From contig NZ_FOWQ01000012.1 of the NCBI RefSeq assembly GCF_900115505.1, positions 83,260-147,259 on the forward strand: a stretch of DNA of 64,000 nt, in the 5' to 3' direction. Source of the stretch: Geodermatophilus dictyosporus. Lineage in GTDB: Bacteria > Actinomycetota > Actinomycetes > Mycobacteriales > Geodermatophilaceae. The position numbers and the translations under genes are program-made. Shown here piece by piece: positions 46,152 through 54,097 of the stretch. The notes under the pieces are model-generated. The model searched no databases, was not told the DNA's origin, and saw only the letters and a program-made list of their open reading frames with translations. Position 1 is the stretch's first letter; every line of letters begins with the position of its first letter.

Positions 46152-47129
46152 TCAGAACTCCATCGCACGGTCGACGGCGTCGAGCACCCGGTCGAGGTCG
46201 GGGAGGTACTCCTCCTCGAGCTTCGACGGCGGGTAGGGCGTGTCGTAACCGCCCACCCGCAGCACCGGGGCCTCCAGGGAGTGGAAGCACGTCTCGGTCA
46301 CCCGGGCGGCGATCTCCGCGCCCAGGCCCAGGGTCACCGGCGCCTCGTGGACGACGACGCAGCGCCCGGTGCGCCGCACCGAGTCGAACACCGGGTCGAG
46401 GTCGAGCGGGCTGATCGTGCGCAGGTCGACCACCTCCACCGAGCGGCCCTCCTCCGCGGCGGCCTCGGCGGCCTGCAGCGCCGTCTTCACCATCGGGCCG
46501 TAGGCGAGCACCGTGACGTCGTCGCCGCCGCGGACCACCCGCGAGGCGAACAGCGGGCCGGGGGTGGCGCCGGTGTCGACCTCGGCCTTCTCCCAGTACC
46601 GCCGCTTGGGCTCGAGGAAGACGATCGGGTCGGGGTGGGCGACGGCCTGCTGGATGCCCCAGTAGGCGTCCACCGGGTTGCTGACCGCGACCACCTTCAG
46701 GCCCGGCGTGTGCGCGAAGTAGGCCTCGGGGCTCTCGCTGTGGTGCTCGACCGCGCCGATGCCGCCCCCGAAGGGGATGCGGATGACGATCGGCATCGGC
46801 AGCTTGCCCCGCGAGCGGGCGTGGATCTTGGCCACCTGGGTGACGATCTGGTTGTAGGCGGGGAAGACGAACCCGTCGAACTGGATCTCGCACACCGGCC
46901 GGTAGCCGCGCATGGCCAGGCCGACGGCGGTGCCGAGGATGCCGGCCTCGGCCAGCGGGGTGTCGACGACGCGGTCCTCCCCGAAGTCCTTCTGCAGGCC
47001 GTCGGTGATCCGGAAGACCCCGCCGAGCCGGCCGATGTCCTCGCCCATGAGCACGACCTTCGCGTCGTCCTCCATGGCGCGGCGCAGGCCCAGGTTGAGG
47101 GCCTTGCCGATGGTCAGCGTCTCGGTCAC
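46152..47129 (-). CDS. bkdB: 2-oxoisovalerate dehydrogenase E1 beta subunit
   Basis: The protein has 325 aa. The GTG at 47129 overlaps the E1alpha stop; the longer frame upstream is a shadow. LTIGKALNLGLRRAMEDDAK, MGEDIGRLGGVFRITDGLQK, EAGILGTAVGLAMRG and FDGFVFPAYNQIVTQVAKIH are the conserved transketolase pyrimidine-domain blocks, including the Glu that activates thiamine diphosphate. It pairs with the alpha subunit to decarboxylate branched 2-oxoacids. Confidence 0.95.
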   Translation of the reverse strand: MTETLTIGKALNLGLRRAMEDDAKVVLMGEDIGRLGGVFRITDGLQKDFGEDRVVDTPLAEAGILGTAVGLAMRGYRPVCEIQFDGFVFPAYNQIVTQVAKIHARSRGKLPMPIVIRIPFGGGIGAVEHHSESPEAYFAHTPGLKVVAVSNPVDAYWGIQQAVAHPDPIVFLEPKRRYWEKAEVDTGATPGPLFASRVVRGGDDVTVLAYGPMVKTALQAAEAAAEEGRSVEVVDLRTISPLDLDPVFDSVRRTGRCVVVHEAPVTLGLGAEIAARVTETCFHSLEAPVLRVGGYDTPYPPSKLEEEYLPDLDRVLDAVDRAMEF

Positions 47130-48268
47130 CGGTGCTCGCTCCCCTCGAAGGAGGCCTGGTAGGCCTCGAACTCCGCCTGCTGCGCGGCCAGGGTCGGCGT
47201 CTGCTCGGCGTAGACCTGGTCGAACATCGCCGTGCCCGGCGGGTCGGGCATCTCCACGGTGCCCGTGCGGATCCGCTTCGCCAGCTCGTCGGCCTCGGCC
47301 TCGACCGAGTCGAAGAAGGCGGCGTCGGCGACGCCGCTGCGCGACAGGTAGGCCTTGACCCGGGCGATCGGGTCCCGCAGCTTCCACTCCTCCAGCTCGC
47401 TGGCCAGCCGGTAGCGGGTGGGGTCGTCGGAGGTCGTGTGGGCGCCCATCCGGTAGGTGAAGGCCTCGACGAAGGTCGGCCCCTGGCCCTCCCGGGCGGC
47501 GGCGAGCGCCGCGCGGGTGACGGCCAGGACGGCGAGCACGTCGTTGCCGTCGACGCGGACGCCGGGGAAGCCGAAGCCGGCCGCCCGCTGGTAGAGCGGC
47601 ACCCGGGTCTGGCGCTCGAGCGGCACGCTGATCGCGTACTGGTTGTTCTGGCAGAAGAAGACGACCGGGGCGGAGAAGCTGGCCGCCCAGATCATCGCCT
47701 CGTTGACCTCGCCCTGGCTGGTGGCGCCGTCACCGAGGAAGGCCAGCGTGGCGCTCTCGGCGCCGTCGCGCTGCAGGCCCATGGCGTAGCCGGTGGCGTG
47801 CAGGCACTGGGCGCCGATGACGACGGTGTAGAGGTTGAAGGCCGTCGCGACCGGGTCCCAGCCGCCGTTGTCGACGCCGCGGAACAGGCTGATGACGTGC
47901 AGCGGGTCGACGCCGCGGGTCCAGGCCACGCCGTGCTCGCGGTACGTGGGGAAGGCGACGTCGCCGTCCTGCAGCGCGCGGCCGGCGCCGATCTGGGCGG
48001 CCTCTTGGCCCAGCAGCGAGGCCCAGATGCCCAGCTCGCCCTGGCGCTGCAGCGCGGTCGCCTCGACGTCCCACCGGCGCACGAGCACCAGGTCCCGGTA
48101 GAGGTCGCGCAGCTCCTCGGCCGAGACGTCGATCGCGTAGTCGGGGTGCTCGACCCGCTCGCCCTCCGGCGTCAGCAGCTGCACGAGGTCGGGCTGCTCG
48201 GGGAGGTGGGGCGCTGCCGCCCCCGGTACGGGGTCGACCACCTCGGTGGTCGCGCTGGACACGCTCAC
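47126..48268 (-). CDS. bkdA: 2-oxoisovalerate dehydrogenase E1 alpha subunit
   Basis: The protein has 380 aa. The thiamine-diphosphate motif is LAFLGDGATSQGEVNEAMIW followed by FCQNNQYAISVPLERQT, with YRMGAHTTSDDPTRYR as the phosphorylation-loop region of the branched-chain and pyruvate E1 family. The GTG start follows GAGGAGGAGCAC. It is first gene of the bkd operon, divergent from an Lrp-type regulator with a 217-bp control region. Confidence 0.95.
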   Translation of the reverse strand: MSVSSATTEVVDPVPGAAAPHLPEQPDLVQLLTPEGERVEHPDYAIDVSAEELRDLYRDLVLVRRWDVEATALQRQGELGIWASLLGQEAAQIGAGRALQDGDVAFPTYREHGVAWTRGVDPLHVISLFRGVDNGGWDPVATAFNLYTVVIGAQCLHATGYAMGLQRDGAESATLAFLGDGATSQGEVNEAMIWAASFSAPVVFFCQNNQYAISVPLERQTRVPLYQRAAGFGFPGVRVDGNDVLAVLAVTRAALAAAREGQGPTFVEAFTYRMGAHTTSDDPTRYRLASELEEWKLRDPIARVKAYLSRSGVADAAFFDSVEAEADELAKRIRTGTVEMPDPPGTAMFDQVYAEQTPTLAAQQAEFEAYQASFEGSEHR

Positions 48269-48358
48269 GTGCTCCTCCTCGCCGTCGTCCGCGGGCCGCC
48301 GGGGTCACCGGTCGGGCTCGCGGGGTGGGACGTCCTGCGGTGCCGGGGTGTGGCACCA

Positions 48359-48389
48359 CTCACACATCGTGGCACGGCCCGCGTGTGAG
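48359..48389. promoter_or_regulatory. Inverted repeat between bkdA and the Lrp regulator
   Basis: CTCACAC (48359-48365) and GTGTGAG (48383-48389) form a perfect inverted repeat with 17-bp spacing, and TGTGGCAC/CGTGGCAC occurs twice beside it. Long-spaced repeats suit Lrp-type octamers, so this is a candidate BkdR site. Confidence 0.45.
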
Positions 48390-48485
48390 CGAGCACACCA
48401 CCACCCGGTCGAGGTGCGCAAGCCCCCGCGCACGAGTTGAGCAGGATGGGGTCGAGGGGTTGCGCCGGGGTGTCAGACTGACGCC

Positions 48486-48983
48486 GTGCCCGCGCCTCCG
48501 GACCGCCTGGACGCCACCGACGCGCGCCTGCTGCAGGCCCTCGGCGCCGACCCCCGCGCCACCGTGATGGCGCTGTCGCAGCAGCTGGGACTGGCCCGCA
48601 ACACCGTGCAGGCCCGGCTGGCGCGGCTGGAGGCCGGCGGCGTGCTGGCGCCGTTCGAGTCGCGGGTGCGCCCCGAGGCGCTGGGCTACCGGCTCTCGGC
48701 GTACGTGACCGTGCAGGTGGTGCAGCGCGGCCTGGAGGAGGTCGCCGCCGCGCTCGCCGCGCTCCCCGAGGTGCTCGAGGTGACCGCGCTGTCGGGGGCG
48801 GCCGACCTGCTGGTGCGGGTCGTCGCCGTCGACGCCGACGACCTGTGGCGGCTGACCGAGCAGGTGCTCGCGCTGCCCGGCGTCCAGCGGACCGACACCG
48901 CGCTGGCGCTGCGCCGCTACGTCGACCACCGCATGGGCCCGCTGCTCGAGCGCGCGGCCGGCGGGGACCGGGCCGCCGAGTAG
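48486..48983 (+). CDS. Lrp/AsnC-family regulator (BkdR-like)
   Basis: The protein has 165 aa from a GTG. The N-terminal winged helix-turn-helix (residues 5-58: LDATDARLLQALGADPRATV, LARNTVQARLARLEAGGVL) and the C-terminal RAM/AsnC domain (YVTVQVVQRGLEEVAAALAA, VTALSGAADLLVRVVAVDAD) are standard. Divergent position from bkdABC matches BkdR, which senses branched-chain amino acids and controls their breakdown. The perfect inverted repeat upstream may be its operator. Confidence 0.9.
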   Translation: MPAPPDRLDATDARLLQALGADPRATVMALSQQLGLARNTVQARLARLEAGGVLAPFESRVRPEALGYRLSAYVTVQVVQRGLEEVAAALAALPEVLEVTALSGAADLLVRVVAVDADDLWRLTEQVLALPGVQRTDTALALRRYVDHRMGPLLERAAGGDRAAE

Positions 48984-48996
48984 CGCGACCTCCCGG

Positions 48997-49251
48997 TCAG
49001 GACCCGGCCCGGCGCACCCGGACCGGGCCGCGCGCGGTGGCCACGTCGACGACCGCGCCGCGCTGGGTGACCTCGACCGCGCCGGCCGCGGCCAGCCGGC
49101 CGGCCGCGGCGCGGGCCTCCGGCATGAGCGCGCGCCAGCCCTCCGGGTCGACCGCGCGGGCCGCCTCCGACGGGCAGATCGTCGCGCCCGGTGCCCGGAC
49201 GTCGAGCAGCGCGGCGATCGCGCGCTCCAGGGCGGGGCCGGCGTCCTCCAC
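48997..49251 (-). CDS. DUF3253 family protein
   Basis: The protein has 84 aa. The GTG at 49251 gives the normal family length. ALERAIAALLDVRAPGATIC, PSEAARAVDPEGWRALMPEA and AAAGAVEVTQRGAVVDVATA form a small winged-helix-like domain, and the final GPVRVRRA is the family's end. It is probably a nucleic-acid-binding stress protein; function is unknown. It is divergent from the membrane protein at 49.3 kb. Confidence 0.88.
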   Translation of the reverse strand: MEDAGPALERAIAALLDVRAPGATICPSEAARAVDPEGWRALMPEARAAAGRLAAAGAVEVTQRGAVVDVATARGPVRVRRAGS

Positions 49252-49303
49252 TCCCCCAGAGTGCGCCGTTTCCACTGGTCGCGCGCCCGGGTAGACCGCC
49301 GAC

Positions 49304-49822
49304 ATGGCGAAGCGCACCGCGGTGGGGACGTTCGGCAAGGGGCGGCGAGGCATCAGCAGGACCGGCTGGGCACTGCGCGGAGCCGCGGCCGGGGCGGCCG
49401 GGACCACGGCGCTCAACGCCGTCACCTACCTCGACATGGTCGTGCGCGGCCGCGGCACCAGCTCGACGCCGGAGCAGACGGTGGCGGCGCTGGCGCAGAA
49501 GGCCCACGTCCCCATCCCCGGCGACGAGGAGCACCGGCAGAACCGGGTGCAGGGCCTCGGGCCGATCACCGGCCTGGTCGCCGGCATCGGGGTCGGGGTG
49601 CTGATCGGGCTGGCCCGCGCCTCCGGCTTCCGGTCGCAGCCGCTGGTGGGCACGCTGCTCACCACGCTCGGGGTGCTGGTGGCCTCCAACGGCCCGATGA
49701 CCGCGCTCGGGATCACCGACCCGCGCACCTGGTCGGCCACCGACTGGGCCAGCGACGTCGTGCCGCACCTGGCCTACGGCGCCGTCGTCAAGACCACGAT
49801 GGACGCCTTCGACCGCCTCTGA
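49304..49822 (+). CDS. Membrane protein, DUF1440-like
   Basis: The protein has 172 aa. A basic N-terminus is followed by WALRGAAAGAAGTTALNAVT, GPITGLVAGIGVGVLIGLAR, LVGTLLTTLGVLVASNGPMT and a final hydrophobic stretch near SDVVPHLAYGAVVKTTMDAF: three or four membrane segments with glycine-rich packing. Similar proteins are found widely in soil actinobacteria. The function is unknown. Confidence 0.75.
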   Translation: MAKRTAVGTFGKGRRGISRTGWALRGAAAGAAGTTALNAVTYLDMVVRGRGTSSTPEQTVAALAQKAHVPIPGDEEHRQNRVQGLGPITGLVAGIGVGVLIGLARASGFRSQPLVGTLLTTLGVLVASNGPMTALGITDPRTWSATDWASDVVPHLAYGAVVKTTMDAFDRL

Positions 49823-49850
49823 CCCCGGGCACCTCCGCGGCGGCGCCCGC

Positions 49851-50504
49851 TCAGGCGGCGGTGAGCCGCCCCGCCAGGCGGTCGACGCCCGGTCCCGTCA
49901 GGTGCTCCAGTCCCGCGGGCCGGCCGGACACGGCCAGGAGCAGGTCCGACAGCGGGCCTCGGACCCGGGGCCCCTCCCCCGCGGACCAGTCGGCGTCGGT
50001 CGCCACGAGCTGCAGCCCCGCCACCCGTCGCGGTCCGCCCATGAGCCGGTTCCCCGCGAGGTGCTCCAGCACCCGCACGGCGACGTCGGGCGGCGTCTCG
50101 TGCCGCCGGCCGAGCGGGCGGGCGACGTCCTGGGCGTGCACGACGACGTCCATGAGCGGGTCCATCGGGCCGCTGAGCGGCATCCGGCGTGCGGACTCCG
50201 CGCTCTCGCGCAGCTGCCGCACCAGCTCGGCGGGGGCGAACGCCGCGGACCGGCGGTGCGCCACGTCCACCGTCATCCGGTCGAAGCTGCCCCGCGCCCG
50301 GATCGCGTCACGGACGACGGACGGGAGGGTGGCGCGGGTGGTCACCGTGAGGTGGGCGACGACGTCGCGGACCGTCCACGCCGGGCACAGCGACCGCACC
50401 GACCAGCCGGCGTCGTCCAGCCCCTCCGCGAGGCCGGCCACGGCCAGCCGCTCGGCCCGTACGGCGGCCTGGACCTGCTCCGGCTCCATGGTGCGCTGTG
50501 CCAC
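49851..50504 (-). CDS. DinB-like / TIGR03083 family protein (mycothiol-dependent maleylpyruvate isomerase N-terminal type)
   Basis: The protein has 217 aa. The GTG at 50504 follows GGAGGA. RSLCPAWTVRDVVAHLTVTT is the family signature, with the metal-ligand His in VAHL; further ligand positions are likely in VDVAHRRSAA and MDVVVHAQDVARPLGR. In characterised members this four-helix domain binds a divalent metal and mycothiol for transferase or isomerase reactions. The substrate is unknown. Confidence 0.85.
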   Translation of the reverse strand: MAQRTMEPEQVQAAVRAERLAVAGLAEGLDDAGWSVRSLCPAWTVRDVVAHLTVTTRATLPSVVRDAIRARGSFDRMTVDVAHRRSAAFAPAELVRQLRESAESARRMPLSGPMDPLMDVVVHAQDVARPLGRRHETPPDVAVRVLEHLAGNRLMGGPRRVAGLQLVATDADWSAGEGPRVRGPLSDLLLAVSGRPAGLEHLTGPGVDRLAGRLTAA

Positions 50505-50581
50505 GTGTCCTCCAGGGGTGCTCGTCGGTCCGGAGGAGGAGACCCGGGCCGGGCGCCGGAGTCATCGGTGCCCACTCCTGG

Positions 50582-51916
50582 TCAGGCGGGCGGGAGACCC
50601 CAGCCGGCCTCGTCGACGCCCCCCGGGACGGGGGCGTCGGGGTCGTAGGGCGTGCGGGTGAAGACGAAGGTGCCCACGTCGAGGTGGTCGGCGGCGATCC
50701 GCAGGGGCTCGCCCGCGTAGTAGCCGTCCAGGCCCACCCAGGTTCCGTCGCCGCGCCGGCAGAAGCGGCTGGCCCGCCCCGGCCGCCCGGGCAGGGGCCC
50801 CAGGTGCAGCAGCCCGCCGGGCAGCGCGCGCAGCGCGACCGGCGCCGGCCCCCAGTACCAGACCCCCAGTTGCGCCGGCGGCACCGGTGACGGCGAGGGC
50901 CGCCACGCCTCGACCACGCGTGGCTCGGCGGCCCGCAGGTCGGCGAGCAGGCCCGGGACGAGCACGTCCAGGCCGCTGGTCGTGTTGGCCAGCGAGACGC
51001 CGCCGGTGCCCTCCTCGCGGTCGACGAACACCCCGGCGAGGAAACCGGGCATCGAGCCGCCGTGGCCGGTCAGCGTGCGCCCGTCGACCCGCAGCACCTG
51101 CAGGCCGAGGCCGTAGGCCGACCACGCGGGCGAGGACGGGTCGACGCCCGCGGGCACCGCCATCTCCTCGAGCGTCGCCGGGGACAGCACGTCACCGGTG
51201 TCGCCGAGCAGGAACACCGCGAAGCGGGCGAGGTCGGCGAGCGTCGCCCACAGCTGCCCGGCGGCGGCCATCACGCCGGCGTCGTGCTCGGGCTCGGGCA
51301 GCACGACGTCGGCCCACGGGTGCACCGCGTACCCCTGCGCGGCGCGGCCGGACGGGCGGGGCGTCGTCCGTGCCATGCCCAGCGGCGCGAGCACCTCGGC
51401 GGTGACGGCGTCCGCCCACGACCGGCCGCGCAGCCGGGACACCAGCTCGCCGAGCAGGCCGAAGCCGAGGTTGGAGTAGTGGAACCGCCGCGCCTCCCCG
51501 AGGACGACGTGCTCACCGGTCAGCCCCAGGTCGGCCAGCGAGCCGCCCGGCACGCGCTCCCACCAGCCGCCGGGGCTCTCCGCGGCCGCGCCGGCCAGGT
51601 GGGAGAGCAGCTGGCCGATGCTGCGGTCCCCGAACGGCGTGCCGGGCACGTGCCGGTCCAGCGGGTCGTCGAGCCCGAGCCGGCCCTCGTCGCGCAGCCG
51701 CATGACCGCGACCGCGGTGACGGTCTTGCTGATCGACCCGAGCCGGTACTGGACGTCGGCGTGCGGCTCGGCCACGTCGCCGCGGCCGGCCGACCAGACC
51801 AGCCCGCCGTCGCGGACCACCCCGGCCACCAGACCGGGCGCGCGGCCGTCGCGCTGCACGCGGGCGGTGCGCGCGAGCAGGGTGCGGGCGGTCGCGGGCA
51901 GCACGGGCTCGGCCAT
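50582..51916 (-). CDS. Serine hydrolase, beta-lactamase / D-aminopeptidase family
   Basis: The protein has 444 aa. The nucleophile motif SxxK is SISK (Ser61-Lys64) in YRLGSISKTVTAVAVMRLRD; the tyrosine motif YSN is in RRFHYSNLGFGLLGELVSRL; HGGSMPGFLAG replaces the KTG box, as in class C-related esterases and D-aminopeptidases. A C-terminal domain of about 100 aa (VWYWGPAPVALRALPGGLLH) is a lipocalin-like barrel. No signal peptide is evident, so it is probably cytoplasmic. Confidence 0.9.
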   Translation of the reverse strand: MAEPVLPATARTLLARTARVQRDGRAPGLVAGVVRDGGLVWSAGRGDVAEPHADVQYRLGSISKTVTAVAVMRLRDEGRLGLDDPLDRHVPGTPFGDRSIGQLLSHLAGAAAESPGGWWERVPGGSLADLGLTGEHVVLGEARRFHYSNLGFGLLGELVSRLRGRSWADAVTAEVLAPLGMARTTPRPSGRAAQGYAVHPWADVVLPEPEHDAGVMAAAGQLWATLADLARFAVFLLGDTGDVLSPATLEEMAVPAGVDPSSPAWSAYGLGLQVLRVDGRTLTGHGGSMPGFLAGVFVDREEGTGGVSLANTTSGLDVLVPGLLADLRAAEPRVVEAWRPSPSPVPPAQLGVWYWGPAPVALRALPGGLLHLGPLPGRPGRASRFCRRGDGTWVGLDGYYAGEPLRIAADHLDVGTFVFTRTPYDPDAPVPGGVDEAGWGLPPA

Positions 51917-51931
51917 GCCCGGAACGGTAGG

Positions 51932-52249
51932 TCAGGCGCGCGCAGGCGCCCGCAGCCGGCCGGTCCGCCCGGCCCAGCGCTCGAACACCACCGTGGCCAG
52001 CGGCGGGATCGAGGCGGCGAGCGCGAGCAGCGTCGTCCACCGGGACCAGCCGAGCACCCGGGCGGTCACCAGCGCGACGAGGACGTAGGCGACGAACACC
52101 GCCCCGTGCACCGGCCCGAAGAACTGCACGCCCGCCTCCGAGGTCTGCGGCACGTACTTGACGTACATCCCCGCCAGCAGGCCGACCCAGGACAGGGCCT
52201 CGGCGACGGCGACGGCGCGGAAGGCGAGGACGACGGTGCGCGGGTTCAT
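51932..52249 (-). CDS. DUF3817 membrane protein
   Basis: The protein has 105 aa with three membrane segments (VVLAFRAVAVAEALSWVGLL, VQFFGPVHGAVFVAYVLVAL, TTLLALAASIPPLATVVFER). The HG in GPVHGAVF and the PPLATVVFERW end are the family's conserved points. It lies 15 bp upstream of the serine hydrolase gene on the same strand and could be co-transcribed. The function is unknown. Confidence 0.85.
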   Translation of the reverse strand: MNPRTVVLAFRAVAVAEALSWVGLLAGMYVKYVPQTSEAGVQFFGPVHGAVFVAYVLVALVTARVLGWSRWTTLLALAASIPPLATVVFERWAGRTGRLRAPARA

Positions 52250-52361
52250 CGGGAGCGGGTCCTCCGGGGTCGAGCGGCTCTCCCCCGTCCAACGCCGGGC
52301 CGGTCGCGGGGATCCCGTCGCGCGGTGTGACCTGCGCAGCAGGGGCCGGCGACCCCGCCGG

Positions 52362-53486
52362 TCAGACCAGGCGGCGGGCGCCGACGTAGCCGCCCATCGA
52401 GTCGACGGTGGCGACCTTGACCACGTCCCCCGACGTCGGTGCGTGCACCATCTGGCCGTTGCCGATGTAGATGCCCACGTGGCTGACCGGGCTGTAGAAG
52501 AACACCAGGTCACCGGGCTGGAGCTGGGAGCGGGAGACCGCGGTGCCCATCTTCGACTGCATGCTGCTGGAGTGCGGGAGGCTGATGCCGGCCGCGCGGT
52601 AGGCGTACTGGGTGAGACCCGAGCAGTCGAAGGAGCCGGGACCGCCGGCGGCCCAGACGTAGGGCTTGCCGCGCTGGGCCATGGCGGTGGCCACGATGGT
52701 CGAGGCGGCACCGCTGTCGCCCGCCGGGACGGCGGCGGTGGGCTCGGCGGCGGCCGGGGACGACGACGGCGCGCTGCTGTCGGCGGGGGCGCTGCGCTCC
52801 TCGTCACGGCTGGCGCGGGCGCCCTCGGCGGCGTGCGCGGCCGCGGCGGCCTCGAGGGCGGCACGCCGCTCCTCGGCGCTCAGCCGGGCGAAGTCGGCCT
52901 GGTACTCGGCGATCTGGCCCTCGAGGTCGGCCTGCTGGGCGGCGACGTCGTCGTAGAGGCGCTGCGCCTCGGCGGCGGCCTCGGCGGCCTGCGTCTGCGC
53001 GGCCGTGGCGGAGTCGGTGGCGACGACGGCCTGGCCGAGCAGCTCGTTCTGGTAGCCGGCGACGCCCTGCAGCAGGGTGACCCGGTTGACGAACTCGTCG
53101 GCGTCGGCACTGGTCATGAGCGCCTGCAGCGAGCCCATGCTGTCGCCGGTGTAGGCCGAGCGGGCGATGCCGACGACCTGCCGGCGCGCGGTGTCGACGG
53201 CGGCCTGGGCCTGGGCCTGGGTCGCGGCGGCGGCCTCGGCGGCGGCCTGCTGGGCGGCCAGCGCCTCGCGCGCCTCGTTGAAGCGCTCGGTGACGACCTC
53301 GAGCTCGTGCCCGCGGGCGGCGACCAGCTCGGCGGCCGCGGCCGCGCTGACCGGCTCCTCGGCGGCGGCCGGCGTGGCGGCCAGCCCCAGGCCCAGGCCG
53401 AGGACGCCGGCGAGGGCGAGGACGGCGCGGCGGCGCGACCGGCCGGTCGCGGGCAGGCCGGAGGGGGTCGTGCGGGGGAACGCCAC
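52362..53486 (-). CDS. Secreted NlpC/P60 peptidoglycan hydrolase (RipA-like)
   Basis: The protein has 374 aa. A Tat/Sec-like signal (RSRRRAVLALAGVLGLGLGL, cleavage near ATPAAA) leads to a long coiled coil (about 45-240, Ala/Gln-rich) that autoinhibits relatives such as RipA, then the NlpC/P60 domain with catalytic Cys288 (GSFDCSGLTQYAYR), His336 (SPVSHVGIYIGNG) and His348. It cleaves stem peptides of peptidoglycan during division or remodelling. Expression is likely controlled by the c-di-AMP riboswitch directly upstream; the GTG at 53486 follows that leader. Confidence 0.93.
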   Translation of the reverse strand: MAFPRTTPSGLPATGRSRRRAVLALAGVLGLGLGLAATPAAAEEPVSAAAAAELVAARGHELEVVTERFNEAREALAAQQAAAEAAAATQAQAQAAVDTARRQVVGIARSAYTGDSMGSLQALMTSADADEFVNRVTLLQGVAGYQNELLGQAVVATDSATAAQTQAAEAAAEAQRLYDDVAAQQADLEGQIAEYQADFARLSAEERRAALEAAAAAHAAEGARASRDEERSAPADSSAPSSSPAAAEPTAAVPAGDSGAASTIVATAMAQRGKPYVWAAGGPGSFDCSGLTQYAYRAAGISLPHSSSMQSKMGTAVSRSQLQPGDLVFFYSPVSHVGIYIGNGQMVHAPTSGDVVKVATVDSMGGYVGARRLV

Positions 53487-53496
53487 GGTCGGCGAC

Positions 53497-53678
53497 TCTC
53501 CTTCTCCCAGGCCGCCTACCGGGTTAGCTGACGGGTTCGGGCGTGGAGTCGCCCGGCGCGCACGCGCGCTACACCCCAGGACTGCGATGGGTCCCCGGCC
53601 CGGTGACCCGTAGGGGGCACCGGCTCGACGGCGTCCACGGGGTGTCACCCAGGTCGGTGACGGAGCGCCCCGTTGGAC
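53497..53678 (-). promoter_or_regulatory. ydaO/yuaA-type c-di-AMP riboswitch
   Basis: The minus strand upstream of the NlpC/P60 gene carries the conserved ydaO elements in order: CCGGGGACCCA, CCTGGGGTGTAG, GGGCGACTCCACGCCCGAAC, CCGTCAGCTAACCCGGTAGG and GGGAGAAGGAGA just before the gene. The 3' elements match the actinobacterial consensus. c-di-AMP riboswitches commonly turn off cell-wall hydrolase genes when the ligand is high. The 5' limit is taken from the promoter at 53685-53713. Confidence 0.85.
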
Positions 53679-53684
53679 ACACAG

Positions 53685-53713
53685 AGAGTAAGGCCGAGAC
53701 CCCGGCGTGACAA
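53685..53713 (-). promoter_or_regulatory. Promoter of the riboswitch-NlpC/P60 unit
   Basis: On the minus strand: -35 TTGTCA (53713-53708), a 17-bp spacer and -10 TACTCT (53690-53685). Transcription would start near 53678, giving a leader of about 190 nt that just contains the whole riboswitch. Confidence 0.75.
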
Positions 53714-53815
53714 TCCCCCTCCGGTGATCCGCCGGCGGCGACCCCGGTCACGGTCGGCACAGCCCGCTGGCGTGGCCCTGTTTGGGACGGGTCCGGGCCG
53801 AGCAGGAGTCCGGGC

Positions 53816-54040
53816 ATGTCCTCCTCCACCCGGATGCGCCTCGCCCGGCCGCTCGTCGTGCTCGCCCTGCTCGGGTCCGTGGTCGCCTGCGGCGACAACA
53901 CCGACTTCTCCCGGGGGCCGACGAACTGCGACTCGGCAGGGGGGAACGCCAGCAACGAGAACGACGCCAGCTGCCAGGAGACCGGCGAGAACCCGGGCAA
54001 CGACGCGCCGACGACCGACGACGCGAACCCCGGCGGCTGA
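53816..54040 (+). CDS. Small secreted lipoprotein
   Basis: The protein has 74 aa. A basic N-terminus and hydrophobic stretch end in the lipobox LLGSVVAC (Cys25), where lipid is attached and the signal removed. The mature part (GDNTDFSRGPTNCDSAGGNA) is Asn/Asp/Gly-rich with two further Cys that may pair. It is divergent from the riboswitch-controlled hydrolase. The function is unknown. Confidence 0.75.
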   Translation: MSSSTRMRLARPLVVLALLGSVVACGDNTDFSRGPTNCDSAGGNASNENDASCQETGENPGNDAPTTDDANPGG

Positions 54041-54097
54041 GCACCACGGCCGGACCGACGGCGGGCACGGGACCTCCCGGAGGGGTGGCGTGAGCCG

